A DNA stretch of 64,000 nt from an uncultured Oscillospiraceae bacterium (GTDB lineage Bacteria; Bacillota; Clostridia; Oscillospirales; Ruminococcaceae). The stretch lies in contig CAJTZM010000011.1 in the NCBI GenBank assembly GCA_910583935.1, positions 1-64,000 of the forward strand, given 5' to 3'. Positions 8,849 through 18,265 of this stretch are shown piece after piece. Position 1 is the stretch's first letter; every line of letters starts with the position of its first letter. Below the pieces are notes generated by a model. It was not told the DNA's origin. It saw only the letters and a list, made by a program, of their open reading frames with translations, and ran no database searches. Position numbers and translations under genes: made by a program.

Positions 8849-10885
8849 ATGGCTGCCCTTTCCACCAATATCCAATATCTCAAAGGCGTTGGGGAAAAAC
8901 GCGCACAGCTGTACGGCAAGCTGGGGATCTTCACCATCGGCGACCTACTGGAATACTATCCCCGGGATTATATTGATTTTTCACATCCTTTTCCCATCGC
9001 CCACGCGCCCTTCGACCGCCCCTGCGCCATCCGCGCCAAGGTTTCGGCAAAATCCCCGGAACAGCGCATCCGCAGAGGACTTTCACTGTTCAAGGTGCTG
9101 GTGACCGATGGGCAGAGCGACATGCTGATCACTTTTTTTAACGCCAAATACACCGTTTCCTCTTTAAAAGAAGAGCAGGTCTATCTGTTTTACGGAAAAG
9201 CGGCAGGAAAATTCGGCCGGCGGGAGATGGCCTCTCCCCTCTTTTTTCCGGATGATCCCAATCTGTCCTTTTCGCCAGTTTACCCTTTAACCGAGGGGCT
9301 TTCCTCTAAAATAATCGCCGCCAACGTCCGGCAGGCGCTGGATACCGCTGAAGGCCTGGACTGCGATCCCCTTCCCGACACCCTGCGGGAAGCCAACGAT
9401 CTATGCAGCCGAAAGGACGCGCTGGGAAACATCCATTTTCCCGTCGATGAAAGGGCGCTTGTTAGGGCGCGCCGGCGGCTGATATTTGAGGAGCTGCTTT
9501 ATCTGAATTTGGCGCTGGGGCAGGCAAAGCGCGCCTCTCAAAAAGAACCGGCGGCCCTGATGAAGCCGGTTCCCATGCAGGGATTTTATTCGCTGTTCCC
9601 CTTTTCCCTGACCGGCGCACAACAGCGCGCTATCAACGACTGCCTGACAGATTTTTGCCGCGCCGCGCCCATGAATCGCCTGCTTCAAGGAGATGTTGGC
9701 TCCGGCAAGACAATGGTGGCCGCAGCCTGTGCCTACTTTTCCGCTCAAAATGGCTATCAGACCGCCATGATGGCCCCTACCGAAATTCTGGCGTTTCAGC
9801 ATTACCAGACCTGGTCCCGGCTTTTTCAAAACGCGGGGATTTCCGTCGGATTTCTAAGCGGCTCTTTAACTGCGGCGGCAAAGCGGCAGATAAAGGAGCA
9901 GCTGGCCGCCGGTGAGATACAAATCATCGTCGGCACCCATGCGCTGTTACAGGACAGTGTGCTCTTTCAGCGTCTAGGGCTGGTGATCACCGATGAGCAG
10001 CATCGGTTTGGGGTATCCCAGCGGATGGCGCTGACCCAAAAAACCCCGGACGGTCAATTTCCTCATGTGCTGGTTATGTCCGCCACCCCAATCCCCCGCA
10101 CACTGGCCTTTATGATTTACGGTGATCTGGATCTTTCCATTTTGGACGAGATGCCTAAAGGCCGCCGGCCCGTAAAAACCTATCTTATAGACCCGCCTAA
10201 GCGCGCACGCGCCTATGGCTTTATCCGCAAGCATCTGGATATGGGCGAACAGGCGTACATCGTCTGCCCTTTGGTGGAGCAGGGGGAGAATTCTCCGGAG
10301 GGGCTGGAAGCGGCGGTGGAGGAAGCGCGATATCTGGCCGAAAGGGTCTTTTCGGATTATGCCGTCGGCATTCTGCACGGGCGGATGAAATCCGCTGAAA
10401 AGGAGCAGGTCATGGCCGATTTTCAAAATGGGAAAATCCGTCTTCTGGTCGCCACAACGGTTATCGAGGTTGGAGTGGATGTTCCCAACGCCACCGTTAT
10501 GATGATTCAAAATGCCGAGCGATTTGGCTTGTCCCAGCTGCACCAGCTGCGCGGACGGGTGGGCCGCGGACGGTGTGAATCCTTCTGCATTCTGGTCTCC
10601 CGGCAGACGGATTCTCCCCGGCTGCGGGCCATCTGCAAAACCAACGACGGCTTTCGGGTGGCGGAGGAGGATCTGCGGCTGCGGGGACCCGGCGATTTCT
10701 TCGGACTGCGCCAGCACGGTCTTCCGACCATGAAATTGGCCGGACTTTTGGAGGACATGACGTTGGTCGAACAGGCTCGTTCTGCGGCGATGAACATATT
10801 GCGGTCGGACCCAGCGCTTCAGCTTTCAGAGCATAATGAGCTGAAAAAACGCGTCGAGCAGATGCTGACAACAGCCGGCGCGTAA
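8849..10885 (+). CDS. recG: ATP-dependent DNA helicase RecG
   Basis: Double-stranded DNA translocase that remodels stalled forks and branched recombination intermediates. The 678-residue protein has an N-terminal wedge/OB-fold domain (IQYLKGVGEKRAQLYGKLGI at the start) and two helicase lobes. Walker A GDVGSGKT lies near residue 281, DEQH near 382, SATPIPRTLA follows, and motif VI QLRGRVGRG is near the C-terminal third. The C-terminal part has EDLRLRGPGDFFGLRQHG. ATG 8849 follows AAAAAGGAG; the frame is open to 8816 but without a site. The length is normal for the family. Confidence 0.95.
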   Translation: MAALSTNIQYLKGVGEKRAQLYGKLGIFTIGDLLEYYPRDYIDFSHPFPIAHAPFDRPCAIRAKVSAKSPEQRIRRGLSLFKVLVTDGQSDMLITFFNAKYTVSSLKEEQVYLFYGKAAGKFGRREMASPLFFPDDPNLSFSPVYPLTEGLSSKIIAANVRQALDTAEGLDCDPLPDTLREANDLCSRKDALGNIHFPVDERALVRARRRLIFEELLYLNLALGQAKRASQKEPAALMKPVPMQGFYSLFPFSLTGAQQRAINDCLTDFCRAAPMNRLLQGDVGSGKTMVAAACAYFSAQNGYQTAMMAPTEILAFQHYQTWSRLFQNAGISVGFLSGSLTAAAKRQIKEQLAAGEIQIIVGTHALLQDSVLFQRLGLVITDEQHRFGVSQRMALTQKTPDGQFPHVLVMSATPIPRTLAFMIYGDLDLSILDEMPKGRRPVKTYLIDPPKRARAYGFIRKHLDMGEQAYIVCPLVEQGENSPEGLEAAVEEARYLAERVFSDYAVGILHGRMKSAEKEQVMADFQNGKIRLLVATTVIEVGVDVPNATVMMIQNAERFGLSQLHQLRGRVGRGRCESFCILVSRQTDSPRLRAICKTNDGFRVAEEDLRLRGPGDFFGLRQHGLPTMKLAGLLEDMTLVEQARSAAMNILRSDPALQLSEHNELKKRVEQMLTTAGA

Positions 10886-10937
10886 AAAAACAATTGCCGC
10901 AGCGCGTTTTTACAACGAAACGGATTTTTTTAAGCAA

Positions 10938-10974
10938 AAATCCCCTGTAAGACGATGGGTCTTGCAGGGGATTT
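10938..10974. terminator. Terminator between recG and fakA
   Basis: A hairpin of about 16 bp (10938-10953 with 10959-10974) starting AAAATCCCC and ending GGGGATTT lies between the convergent recG and fakA genes. A- and T-rich sequence lies on both sides, so it can act in both directions. Confidence 0.8.
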
Positions 10975-10984
10975 CTCAAATTTT

Positions 10985-12640
10985 TTACTCAACACTGATA
11001 ATGAAATAATAAACCGGCTGACCACCGTTGAGCACCGTCAACTCTACATCCTCCGGCAAACGCTGGCGGACGGCCTCCTCCACCTGGGCCGCCATGTCGC
11101 TTGTAACATCCTCCCCATAATACACCGTTACAAAAGAGCTGTCGCGCGAGAGCATCTGTTTTACCAGCTTTGAACAGGTATGCGCCAGATCCGTACCGGT
11201 AAAGGAGAGCTTGCCGTTTTCTAAGGCCAGCAATTCTCCCTCATGGATTTCATGGCCGTCGTAATCCGAATCCCGTGCCGCAAAGGTAACAGATCCGGTT
11301 GAAACCGTTTCCAGCGCATTGGACATGTTGATCTGGTTCTGTTCCAAATCCGCGTCTGGGTCAAATGCCAGCATCGCCGCAATCCCCTGGGGAACGGTTC
11401 TGGACGGCAGCACGCAGACCTTCCGATCGGCCAGCTTGATGGTCTGCTCCGCCGCCATGATGATATTTTTATTGTTGGGCAGCACAAACACGTTTTGGGC
11501 CGGCGTCGCGTGGACCGCCTCTAAAATATCCTCGGTGGAAGGATTCATGGTCTGTCCGCCGCTGACCATTTGGCTGGCGCCGAGGTCGCGGAACAAGCCC
11601 TGAAGCCCCTCACCCGCCGCCACCGCGACAATGCCGTAAGGAATCTGTGCGTCCACCGGCGCGTAGGCCAGCGGCTCCGCCTTCGGATTCTCCTTTGCTG
11701 CCTGAGCTTTGCGGGCCGCAAACTGTTCCTCCATGTTTTCGATCTTCATTTTACACAGCTTGCCGTACTGGATCGCTTCTTCCAACGCCTTACCCGGATT
11801 GTTGGTATGAACATGGCACTTAATAATCTCCTCATCGTCCACTACCACAACACTGTCGCCAATGGATTCTAAATAAGCGCGCAGCTTCAGCGAATCCGAG
11901 TTCGCCTCTTCTTTCTGTACAATAAATTCCGTGCAGTAGGCAAAGGTAATATCAGCGTCAAACTGGGCGATGGCGTCCTGAAAATCATCCTGCGCATTTT
12001 CGCCGGAAGCCTGCTGAATATCCTCAATCATAACCCCGTCGCGCAAAACGCTTAACATACCCTCAAATATGATTAAAAGGCCCTTGCCGCCGGCATCGAC
12101 CACTCCCGCTTTTTTCAGGGTCGGCAACATTTCCGGCGTCTGCTCTAGGGAGGAGGCGGATTCTTTTACGATCTCTTCCCAGACAGCAATCGGGTCGGTA
12201 TTGGTTTTTGCCACTGCTCTGGCGCGCTCCGCAGCCATACGGGACACGGTCAGAATGGTCCCCTCGGTGGGCTTCATAACCGCTTTGTATGCAGCCTCCA
12301 CGCCCATTGTCAGCGCCTGGGCAAAATCAGCTCCATCCGCCTCTTTTTTTCCCGCCAGACCTTTAGAAAATCCGCGGAACAGCAAGGACAGAATTACGCC
12401 CGAGTTTCCGCGGGCGCCTCTTAACAATGCCGAAGCGGCTGTTTTCGCAACAGCGGCTGCGGTGGGATTTTCCATCAATTTCAGCTCTGCCACCGCCGCA
12501 CCGATGGTCATGGACATATTCGTACCCGTATCGCCGTCCGGCACAGGGAAAACATTCAGCGCGTCCACTTCTTGCCGGTGGGCCAGAATATGGTTGGCCC
12601 CTGAAATATAAGCGTCGCGCAGTTGACTACCGTTTATCAC
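10985..12640 (-). CDS. fakA: Fatty acid kinase catalytic subunit / DhaL-domain protein
   Basis: Phosphorylates FakB-bound fatty acids so that exogenous or recycled acids enter phospholipid synthesis. The 551-residue protein has an N-terminal DhaL kinase domain with the ATP/Mg motif NVFPVPDGDTGTNMS and RGARGNSGVILS, a middle domain with CHVHTNNPGKA, and a C-terminal EDD-like domain. Translation starts at GTG 12640, 10 nt after GGGAGGT. It follows the Asp23/YloU gene by 72 nt, the arrangement seen in many Firmicutes. No FakB (DegV) gene is in the window. Confidence 0.88.
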   Translation of the reverse strand: MINGSQLRDAYISGANHILAHRQEVDALNVFPVPDGDTGTNMSMTIGAAVAELKLMENPTAAAVAKTAASALLRGARGNSGVILSLLFRGFSKGLAGKKEADGADFAQALTMGVEAAYKAVMKPTEGTILTVSRMAAERARAVAKTNTDPIAVWEEIVKESASSLEQTPEMLPTLKKAGVVDAGGKGLLIIFEGMLSVLRDGVMIEDIQQASGENAQDDFQDAIAQFDADITFAYCTEFIVQKEEANSDSLKLRAYLESIGDSVVVVDDEEIIKCHVHTNNPGKALEEAIQYGKLCKMKIENMEEQFAARKAQAAKENPKAEPLAYAPVDAQIPYGIVAVAAGEGLQGLFRDLGASQMVSGGQTMNPSTEDILEAVHATPAQNVFVLPNNKNIIMAAEQTIKLADRKVCVLPSRTVPQGIAAMLAFDPDADLEQNQINMSNALETVSTGSVTFAARDSDYDGHEIHEGELLALENGKLSFTGTDLAHTCSKLVKQMLSRDSSFVTVYYGEDVTSDMAAQVEEAVRQRLPEDVELTVLNGGQPVYYFIISVE

Positions 12641-12712
12641 TTTCTTATAACCTCCCGTAATCGCTGTCTTGGAAAGCGCAGCTTCAAAGGATCTCCCCAG
12701 AAAAACGGGAAG

Positions 12713-13066
12713 CTATTCCGCCCGCATACCGTCCACATACACGTTGACCTTTGCCACTTCCATGCCGGTCGCATCCTCCACCGTGTAGCGGACCTTATGA
12801 ATAATGCTTTGTACAATCGCAGAAATATTTACGCCATAGGTCACTACGATATGAAGATCCAGCACCATTTTTCTCCCAACAATATGGACCTTCACACCCT
12901 TATCCGGTACGTCTCTTTTGGCAATCATGGTGCGAAGCCCCTGATATGGCGTGGTATGAACAAGTCCTGCAACGCCAAAGCATTCCGAGGCGGCCCGTCC
13001 CACCAAATTGGCAAAATACTCTTCGGAAATATGGGTGGCTCCCAGGTGATTCTCCAGTTTAATCAA
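12713..13066 (-). CDS. Asp23/Gls24 family envelope stress protein (YloU)
   Basis: A 117-residue alkaline-shock-type protein with the family pattern HISEEYFANLVGRAASE at the N-terminus, VHIVGRKMVLDLHIVVTYG in the middle and VAKVNVYVDGM at the end. Members associate with the membrane or support envelope stress resistance; their biochemical role is not settled. An AGGAGGG site precedes ATG 13066. It is the first gene of a pair with fakA. Confidence 0.88.
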   Translation of the reverse strand: MIKLENHLGATHISEEYFANLVGRAASECFGVAGLVHTTPYQGLRTMIAKRDVPDKGVKVHIVGRKMVLDLHIVVTYGVNISAIVQSIIHKVRYTVEDATGMEVAKVNVYVDGMRAE

Positions 13067-13167
13067 GCAAAGTCCCTCCTGACTGACGCTGCCGGCACTG
13101 TTTTAGCGCACCGACAGGCGTATATATCTTCTGCCCTTCCTGCCAGGGCGGCGTATGTATTTTTACG

Positions 13168-14670
13168 CTACCAATCCTGGATGTTAAAAAATACATCCTG
13201 TGCGGTGGCGCTCAAATCATAATAAATTTCCCGATTGTAGTAAATCGTACCGCTGCGCGTCCCAATGGGAATAAACGGGACTGCGCTGGAAAAGGAATCT
13301 AAAAAGGCGGAAAGCGACCCGGTCCCCTGCCGCCATTGATTGTATGCCTCTAAGGTCTGCTGGTTGGCCGGCTCGGTCTGCTGCAGCCAAACGGTAAAAA
13401 GGGAGGTCAAATCAAGATTATCCTTAAGCTTTACCTCGCCGATATACAGATCGTACTGCCGTGCCGCCACCCTTTCCTGATATTCGCTGAACGGCACGCT
13501 GCTGACCGTCGCATCCAATCCAATAGAGCGAAGCGTCTCCTGCAGCGTCCAGGCAATCTGCAATTTGGCGCTGTTGTCGCTGTTGACCAGAATATTGACC
13601 GGTACTCTCCTTGCACCCATTATAATGTAACCCTCATCATCCCGATTGTCAAGGCCGAGTTCTGCCATCAGGGCCTGCACCCGCTCAAAGTCCTGACTTT
13701 GTCCCGCCGCAAAACCGGTTAGCTCCCCCCAATCCGCCGGAAAAGGATACGAGGTCTGCCTCGCCCGGTCATAATAGGCGTTTTCTAACAATTCGCCGCC
13801 GTCCACCGCCGCCGCAAGCATCTGGCGGAACCGCTGGTCTGAAAATCTGGCGCGGCTGTCGTTTATCCCAATATAAAGGAGATATGGCATGGGGACGTAA
13901 TGGATGCTGCCGCCGGTTTCGGCGACTGTCTCGTCCAAATCCACAAACAGGTAGTCCAGCGAGCCGATTTTCATGCTGTAAAATCCGGTTTCCCGGTCCG
14001 GCTGCTGCACCAGGCGGATCCTTTGAATTTTACCTGAATCCCCTTTGTACCAATGCTGGTTTCTCTCCAGTAACTCCTCCTCTGCGATCCGATATCGGCC
14101 GCTACCCACAGGATCGGCTGCAGAACCATTTTTCATGATTGGAAAGGTCAAAAGATTGGCAAACAGCACGTCTGCCTCTTTCAGGGAAAAAAGAAGCTGT
14201 GTGTCAGATAAAACGCGGACCCCCGTCACATGGGAAAGCTGCTGTGTATACTGGTTTTGCGTTCCTACCGCCTGCCGGTAGGAATACTGCACGTCTTCCG
14301 CTGTCAGCGGTGTTCCATCCCAAAAAAGGATGTCCGGCCGCAGGGTGACAGTACAGGAGGTTCCCTGCAAATGGATCTGGGAGGCAATACACAAGTCATA
14401 GCCGTAAGACAGATTGAGCTTTACCAGGGAATCATATAGCAGCGGCACAACCCGAAGGCTGGTATCGGTAACCATTCGATACGGATTCAGCGTGCTCTCC
14501 CCCACCGGCACTCTCAGCGTTGTTACATCACGATACGCGTACTCCGCAGCTGATATTGTCTCCTGATCCTGTACCGTCATCAAAAGATCATCCTGCATGA
14601 TATTTTCGAAAGAACAGCCTTGCAGCAGCAGTAAAACCGCAGCCACAAGCCCAATCAACTTCTTTTTCAT
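13168..14670 (-). CDS. Peptide/nickel-type ABC substrate-binding lipoprotein
   Basis: Extracellular solute-binding protein of family 5 (SBP_bac_5), usually a peptide or nickel receptor of an ABC importer. The 500-residue product begins MKKKLIGLVAAVLLLLQGC, a lipobox giving Cys19 as the lipidated residue. Family features include LRPDILFWDGTPLTAEDV and a C-terminal SBP_bac_5 part. ATG 14670 is nine nt after AGAGG; ATG 14679 is too close to that site. No permease or ATPase genes are adjacent, so it is an orphan receptor or uses transporter subunits encoded elsewhere. Confidence 0.85.
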   Translation of the reverse strand: MKKKLIGLVAAVLLLLQGCSFENIMQDDLLMTVQDQETISAAEYAYRDVTTLRVPVGESTLNPYRMVTDTSLRVVPLLYDSLVKLNLSYGYDLCIASQIHLQGTSCTVTLRPDILFWDGTPLTAEDVQYSYRQAVGTQNQYTQQLSHVTGVRVLSDTQLLFSLKEADVLFANLLTFPIMKNGSAADPVGSGRYRIAEEELLERNQHWYKGDSGKIQRIRLVQQPDRETGFYSMKIGSLDYLFVDLDETVAETGGSIHYVPMPYLLYIGINDSRARFSDQRFRQMLAAAVDGGELLENAYYDRARQTSYPFPADWGELTGFAAGQSQDFERVQALMAELGLDNRDDEGYIIMGARRVPVNILVNSDNSAKLQIAWTLQETLRSIGLDATVSSVPFSEYQERVAARQYDLYIGEVKLKDNLDLTSLFTVWLQQTEPANQQTLEAYNQWRQGTGSLSAFLDSFSSAVPFIPIGTRSGTIYYNREIYYDLSATAQDVFFNIQDW

Positions 14671-14911
14671 TTTTGTCATCCTCTGGTGCTGCGCAAAATG
14701 ATTCTAGATAGAAAGAGAAAAATCACCTGGCACAACCAGCTAAACCAATCGAAATTGCTATCCATTGTTATTATATCATAATCCTTCTTTTATAAGTATG
14801 AACGTTTTATAAAATTCTAGCCGGACCGGCCCCGCTTTTTTGATACTTTTGCAAAAGTCCCTTACCGGTTTCCCGATAGCCAATCAATACAAAAATTCTA
14901 GACAACAAAAA

Positions 14912-14931
14912 GCGGCGGGAATTCCCGCCGC
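14912..14931 (-). terminator. Terminator after spoVS
   Basis: A 9-bp GC stem, GCGGCGGGA (14912-14920) with TCCCGCCGC (14923-14931), is followed on the minus strand by TTTTTGTTG. It sits 11 nt after the spoVS stop. The rest of 14671-14911 contains only AT-rich sequence, likely including the promoter of the lipoprotein gene. Confidence 0.85.
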
Positions 14932-14942
14932 ATGTCCAACTC

Positions 14943-15203
14943 TCATTTGCGTTCGACGATCAGCCGAATTGCTGTTCTTTCCTCATTATTAATCACAATA
15001 TTTCCAAAGGTTGGAACACAAACCAAATCCATTCCCGCCGGCGCCAAATACCCTCTGGCAATCGCAATCGCTTTGACCGCCTGATTTGTAGCACCTGCGC
15101 CGATCGCCTGTACCTCTACGGAACCAGATTCCCGTACAACACCGGCAATCGCCCCGGCCACCGAATTGGGGACCGACTTTGCGGAAACTTTTAATACTTC
15201 CAT
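14943..15203 (-). CDS. spoVS: Stage V sporulation protein S
   Basis: Small Alba-fold protein of 86 residues, required for coat assembly and completion of late sporulation in Bacillus and conserved in many clostridia. It starts MEVLKVSAKSVPNSVAGAIA and has GAGATNQAVKAIAIARG, which leave no doubt about the family. ATG 15203 follows AGGAGG. It lies downstream of rny and ymdB on the same strand, a conserved order in Firmicutes, and supports the view that the organism forms spores. Confidence 0.95.
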   Translation of the reverse strand: MEVLKVSAKSVPNSVAGAIAGVVRESGSVEVQAIGAGATNQAVKAIAIARGYLAPAGMDLVCVPTFGNIVINNEERTAIRLIVERK

Positions 15204-15302
15204 GATGAAACCTCCTGATGGGTTTGGCGATTCGTCTGCGCCTATTTTATAACAATACGGCAAAAAAATCAAGCCAAATACGCAAGTTCTGTCGCTATGA
15301 GA

Positions 15303-16070
15303 TTAAACAACCAAAATTCGCTGGATCGACGTCGTTTTTTTTGTTTTTAAATCAATATCGGCCACGATCCCGCCCAAGGCACAGGGTCCAGAAGCGTTTT
15401 CGAATCGGGTCGGCAGATGGGTGCGCATCCGTCGCAGCGCCAGCTCCGGCGCCACCCCCAGCACAGAGCGGGCAGGACCGCACATTCCAATATCCGTTAT
15501 ATAGCCTGTGCCGCCGGGCAGAATCTTTTCGTCCGCCGTCTGTACATGGGTATGCGTACCGAACAGTAAGGACACCTTTCCATCCAAAAAGTACCCCATT
15601 CCCAGCTTTTCACTGGTAGCTTCGGCATGAAAATCCACCAGAATGATCTGCGCTTGTATCTGCGGCAAAAGCCGCTCCATACAGCCAAAAGGATTTTCAT
15701 AGGTATCCATAAAAACGCTTCCCTGCAGGTTGACAACAGCAATTTGGTAAGAAAGCGCGTCGTATAAATAAATCCCAGCGCCATGTGCGTCCGGATGGTA
15801 ATTGGCCGGGCGAATCAGCCCGATCTGTTCGTCCATCAGCCCATTGATCTCCCTGCGCCGCAGGCCATGATTGCCGGTGGTGATCACATCTGCGCCACAA
15901 TCAAAAATCTGTTTGGCAGATGCGGGAAGAATGCCATTTCCCTCTGCGGAATTTTCGCCGTTGACCAGAATAAAATCCGGATGGTACTTTTCTTTCAGCT
16001 CCGGCATTTTTTGCCGCAGAAAGCTGCAGCCGGACTGGCCGACCACATCACCAACCGCCAAAACCCGCAT
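15303..16070 (-). CDS. ymdB: YmdB-type metallophosphoesterase (cyclic nucleotide phosphodiesterase)
   Basis: Calcineurin-like dinuclear metal phosphodiesterase (TIGR00282 family); in Bacillus it hydrolyses cyclic nucleotides and affects biofilm and sporulation decisions. The 255-residue protein shows the metal sites GDVVGQSG, VNGENSAEG, TTGNHGLR, VDFHAEATSEK and GTHTHVQTAD. ATG 16070 follows GGGGTG; the frame is open up to 16112 without a site. It is between rny and spoVS, the common neighbours of this gene. Confidence 0.93.
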   Translation of the reverse strand: MRVLAVGDVVGQSGCSFLRQKMPELKEKYHPDFILVNGENSAEGNGILPASAKQIFDCGADVITTGNHGLRRREINGLMDEQIGLIRPANYHPDAHGAGIYLYDALSYQIAVVNLQGSVFMDTYENPFGCMERLLPQIQAQIILVDFHAEATSEKLGMGYFLDGKVSLLFGTHTHVQTADEKILPGGTGYITDIGMCGPARSVLGVAPELALRRMRTHLPTRFENASGPCALGGIVADIDLKTKKTTSIQRILVV

Positions 16071-16116
16071 TTCGACACCCCTTTTTTGCATTATCCCAGC
16101 CTGTCCGGGCAAGCAA

Positions 16117-16139
16117 AGAGCCTGCCTTAGGCAGGCTCT
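16117..16139 (-). terminator. Hairpin between rny and ymdB
   Basis: AGAGCCTGCC (16117-16126) pairs with GGCAGGCTCT (16130-16139) around a 3-nt loop, followed on the minus strand by TTTGCTT. It lies between the rny stop and ymdB start and may end part of the rny transcript. Confidence 0.65.
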
Positions 16140-16159
16140 AAAGCACCTTATCCGGCAAA

Positions 16160-17722
16160 TTATTTCGCGTATTCAATAGCGCGGCTCTCCCGCACCACAT
16201 GGACCTTGACCTGGCCGGGATAATCCAGCTCCGCCTCGATCTTTTTGGCGATCTCCCTCGCCACCAGAACCGTCTGGTCATCCTTTACTACTTCTGGCTT
16301 AACCAGAATGCGGATCTCCCGTCCCGCCTGGATGGCGTAGCATTTTTCCACTCCGTCAAAAGAATTGGCAATTTCTTCTAATTTTTGCAGGCGCTTAATA
16401 TAATTTTCCACATTTTCGCGCCGGGCGCCAGGTCGGGCCGCAGAAATCGCGTCCGCCGCCTGCACAAGACAGGCCACAATCGTCCGCGGTTCCACATCGT
16501 TGTGATGTGCCTCAATCGCGTGCAGAATATTCTGATTTTCCTTATACTTTTTCGCCACGTCCACGCCGATATTGACATGGGACCCTTCGATCTCATGGGT
16601 CAGCGCCTTGCCGATATCATGTAGTAGACCTGCGCGCTTGGCGCCGGTCACATCTGCGCCAAGCTCCGCCGCCATCATACCGGCGATATGAGAAACCTCC
16701 AGCGAATGGTTCAAAACATTCTGCCCATAGCTGGTGCGGTAACGAAGCCGGCCCAGCAGCTTGACCAGCTCCGGGTGAATCGAGTGGATACCGGTTTCCA
16801 GCACCGCCCGTTCGCCGTCCTGCTTAATCTTGGCCTCCACCTCTCTGCGGGCCTTTTCCACCGTTTCCTCAATGCGGGCAGGATGGATGCGTCCGTCCTG
16901 AATCAGCCGCTCCAAAGAAATACGGGCGATCTCCCGGCGGACGGGATCGTAAGAAGACAGCGTAATCGCCTCGGGCGTATCATCAATAATCAGGTCTACC
17001 CCGGTCATGGTCTCAAGGGTGCGGATATTGCGCCCCTCCCGTCCAATAATCCGGCCCTTCATTTCGTCATTTGGCAGCGGCACCACCGACACGGTGGCCT
17101 CCGCCACATGGTCGGCAGCGCAGCGCTGAATCGCCGTAGAGATAATTTCCCTGGCCTTTGCGTCCGACTCCTCCTTGATCTGCTGTTCAAACTGCGAAAC
17201 CATCAGCGCCTTTTCGTGGGTTAATTCGTCCTCCAAATTCCGCAGCAAATATTCCTTTGCCTGCTCGATGGTCAGACCGGAAATTCGTTCCAGCATCTCA
17301 AACTGCCGTTTTTTAATTTCCTCCGCCTCCGCCAGCTTGCTTTCCGCCTCTTTGATTTTGTTTTGCAGGACATCGTCCTTTTTCTCCAGGTTTTCCAGCT
17401 TGCGGTCTAGAGACTCTTCCTTCTGAACCAGCCTGCGCTCCTGGCGGGTCACCTCCGAACGCCGTTCCTTCACGTCCTTTTCCGCTTCGGTGCGCATTTT
17501 ATAGATCTCGTCCTTCGCTTCAACCAGCGCTTCTTTCTTTCGGCTTTCGGCGGATTTAATCGCATCACTTAAAATGCGCTTCGCCTCTTCTTCTGCAGAA
17601 CCCATCTCGGCCTCCGCTACTTTACGCCGGTACCGTACGCCAATAAAAAAGCATAGAACGCCGCCGGCGAGAAAAGCAATCACGCCTGTAACGATACAGG
17701 CAATTATCGTTAATTGATCCAT
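16160..17722 (-). CDS. rny: Ribonuclease Y
   Basis: Membrane-anchored endoribonuclease that starts mRNA decay and processes riboswitch and T-box RNAs. The 520-residue protein has one N-terminal membrane helix (residues about 5-27), a long coiled coil (about 30-190), a KH domain (GRIIGREGRNIRTLE) and an HD domain with HDIGKA (metal site). The length is typical. AGGAGGTT lies upstream of ATG 17722. It is the first gene of the rny-ymdB-spoVS cluster and is divergent from thrS, whose T-box leader begins about 230 nt away. Confidence 0.95.
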   Translation of the reverse strand: MDQLTIIACIVTGVIAFLAGGVLCFFIGVRYRRKVAEAEMGSAEEEAKRILSDAIKSAESRKKEALVEAKDEIYKMRTEAEKDVKERRSEVTRQERRLVQKEESLDRKLENLEKKDDVLQNKIKEAESKLAEAEEIKKRQFEMLERISGLTIEQAKEYLLRNLEDELTHEKALMVSQFEQQIKEESDAKAREIISTAIQRCAADHVAEATVSVVPLPNDEMKGRIIGREGRNIRTLETMTGVDLIIDDTPEAITLSSYDPVRREIARISLERLIQDGRIHPARIEETVEKARREVEAKIKQDGERAVLETGIHSIHPELVKLLGRLRYRTSYGQNVLNHSLEVSHIAGMMAAELGADVTGAKRAGLLHDIGKALTHEIEGSHVNIGVDVAKKYKENQNILHAIEAHHNDVEPRTIVACLVQAADAISAARPGARRENVENYIKRLQKLEEIANSFDGVEKCYAIQAGREIRILVKPEVVKDDQTVLVAREIAKKIEAELDYPGQVKVHVVRESRAIEYAK

Positions 17723-17914
17723 TACAGCTGCTTTAACCTCCTTCTTATGTTATTTTGTAATAGCAATATCGAAATGAATGACATTTTCAATATGGTTGCA
17801 TATCATTCATATTTTAAGGCCTTGCCGCGCTTCTGTCAAGAAATTTATCCGCGGCAAGGTGAATTTATCCCTGAAAGACCTGCGGGATCACCTGTTTTTC
17901 TTCGTTTTTTTGTG

Positions 17915-17943
17915 TTGACAAGCGCTCTGTCCAGTGCTATATT
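17915..17943 (+). promoter_or_regulatory. Consensus promoter of thrS leader
   Basis: TTGACA (17915-17920), 17 nt, TATATT (17938-17943). Transcription should begin near 17950, at the start of the T-box leader. Confidence 0.85.
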
Positions 17944-17949
17944 TATTAG

Positions 17950-18194
17950 CAATACGATGAATGCGTTGAAAGAGAAGCCTTGAACCAGCGCTTCCCAGAG
18001 AGGCCGCCCTTAGTGCTGAAAGGCGGCCGCAGCAAGGTTCAGATGGTACCGCCTCTTGAGTGCGGGCAAAACCCGCCGCGTCAGGTGCGTTAACCCCTTT
18101 TCCAAATGAGTGGCGGATTTCCCGCAAGCAGGGTGGAACCGTGGAGCTGATGGATCGCTTCACCCCTAAGATTATTAGGGGTGAAGCTTTTTTG
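17950..18194 (+). promoter_or_regulatory. T-box riboswitch, threonine type
   Basis: The leader contains the T-box signature AGGGTGGAACCGTGG at 18130-18144, whose 5' UGGA-type bulge pairs with the CCA end of uncharged tRNA. The competing terminator pairs 18157-18169 with 18175-18187 and is followed by TTTTTT. Upstream, stem I spans about 17965-18075 with an ACC codon in GGTACCGCC as the likely specifier, which reads threonine and fits the downstream thrS. Uncharged tRNA-Thr would favour read-through. The exact stem I fold was not computed. Confidence 0.88.
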
Positions 18195-18265
18195 TTGCCG
18201 ATTAAGGTCTTACAAAAACTGCCGGAACGTTTAAGTCGCAAAAAGAAACGAGAGGATGAAGGAAA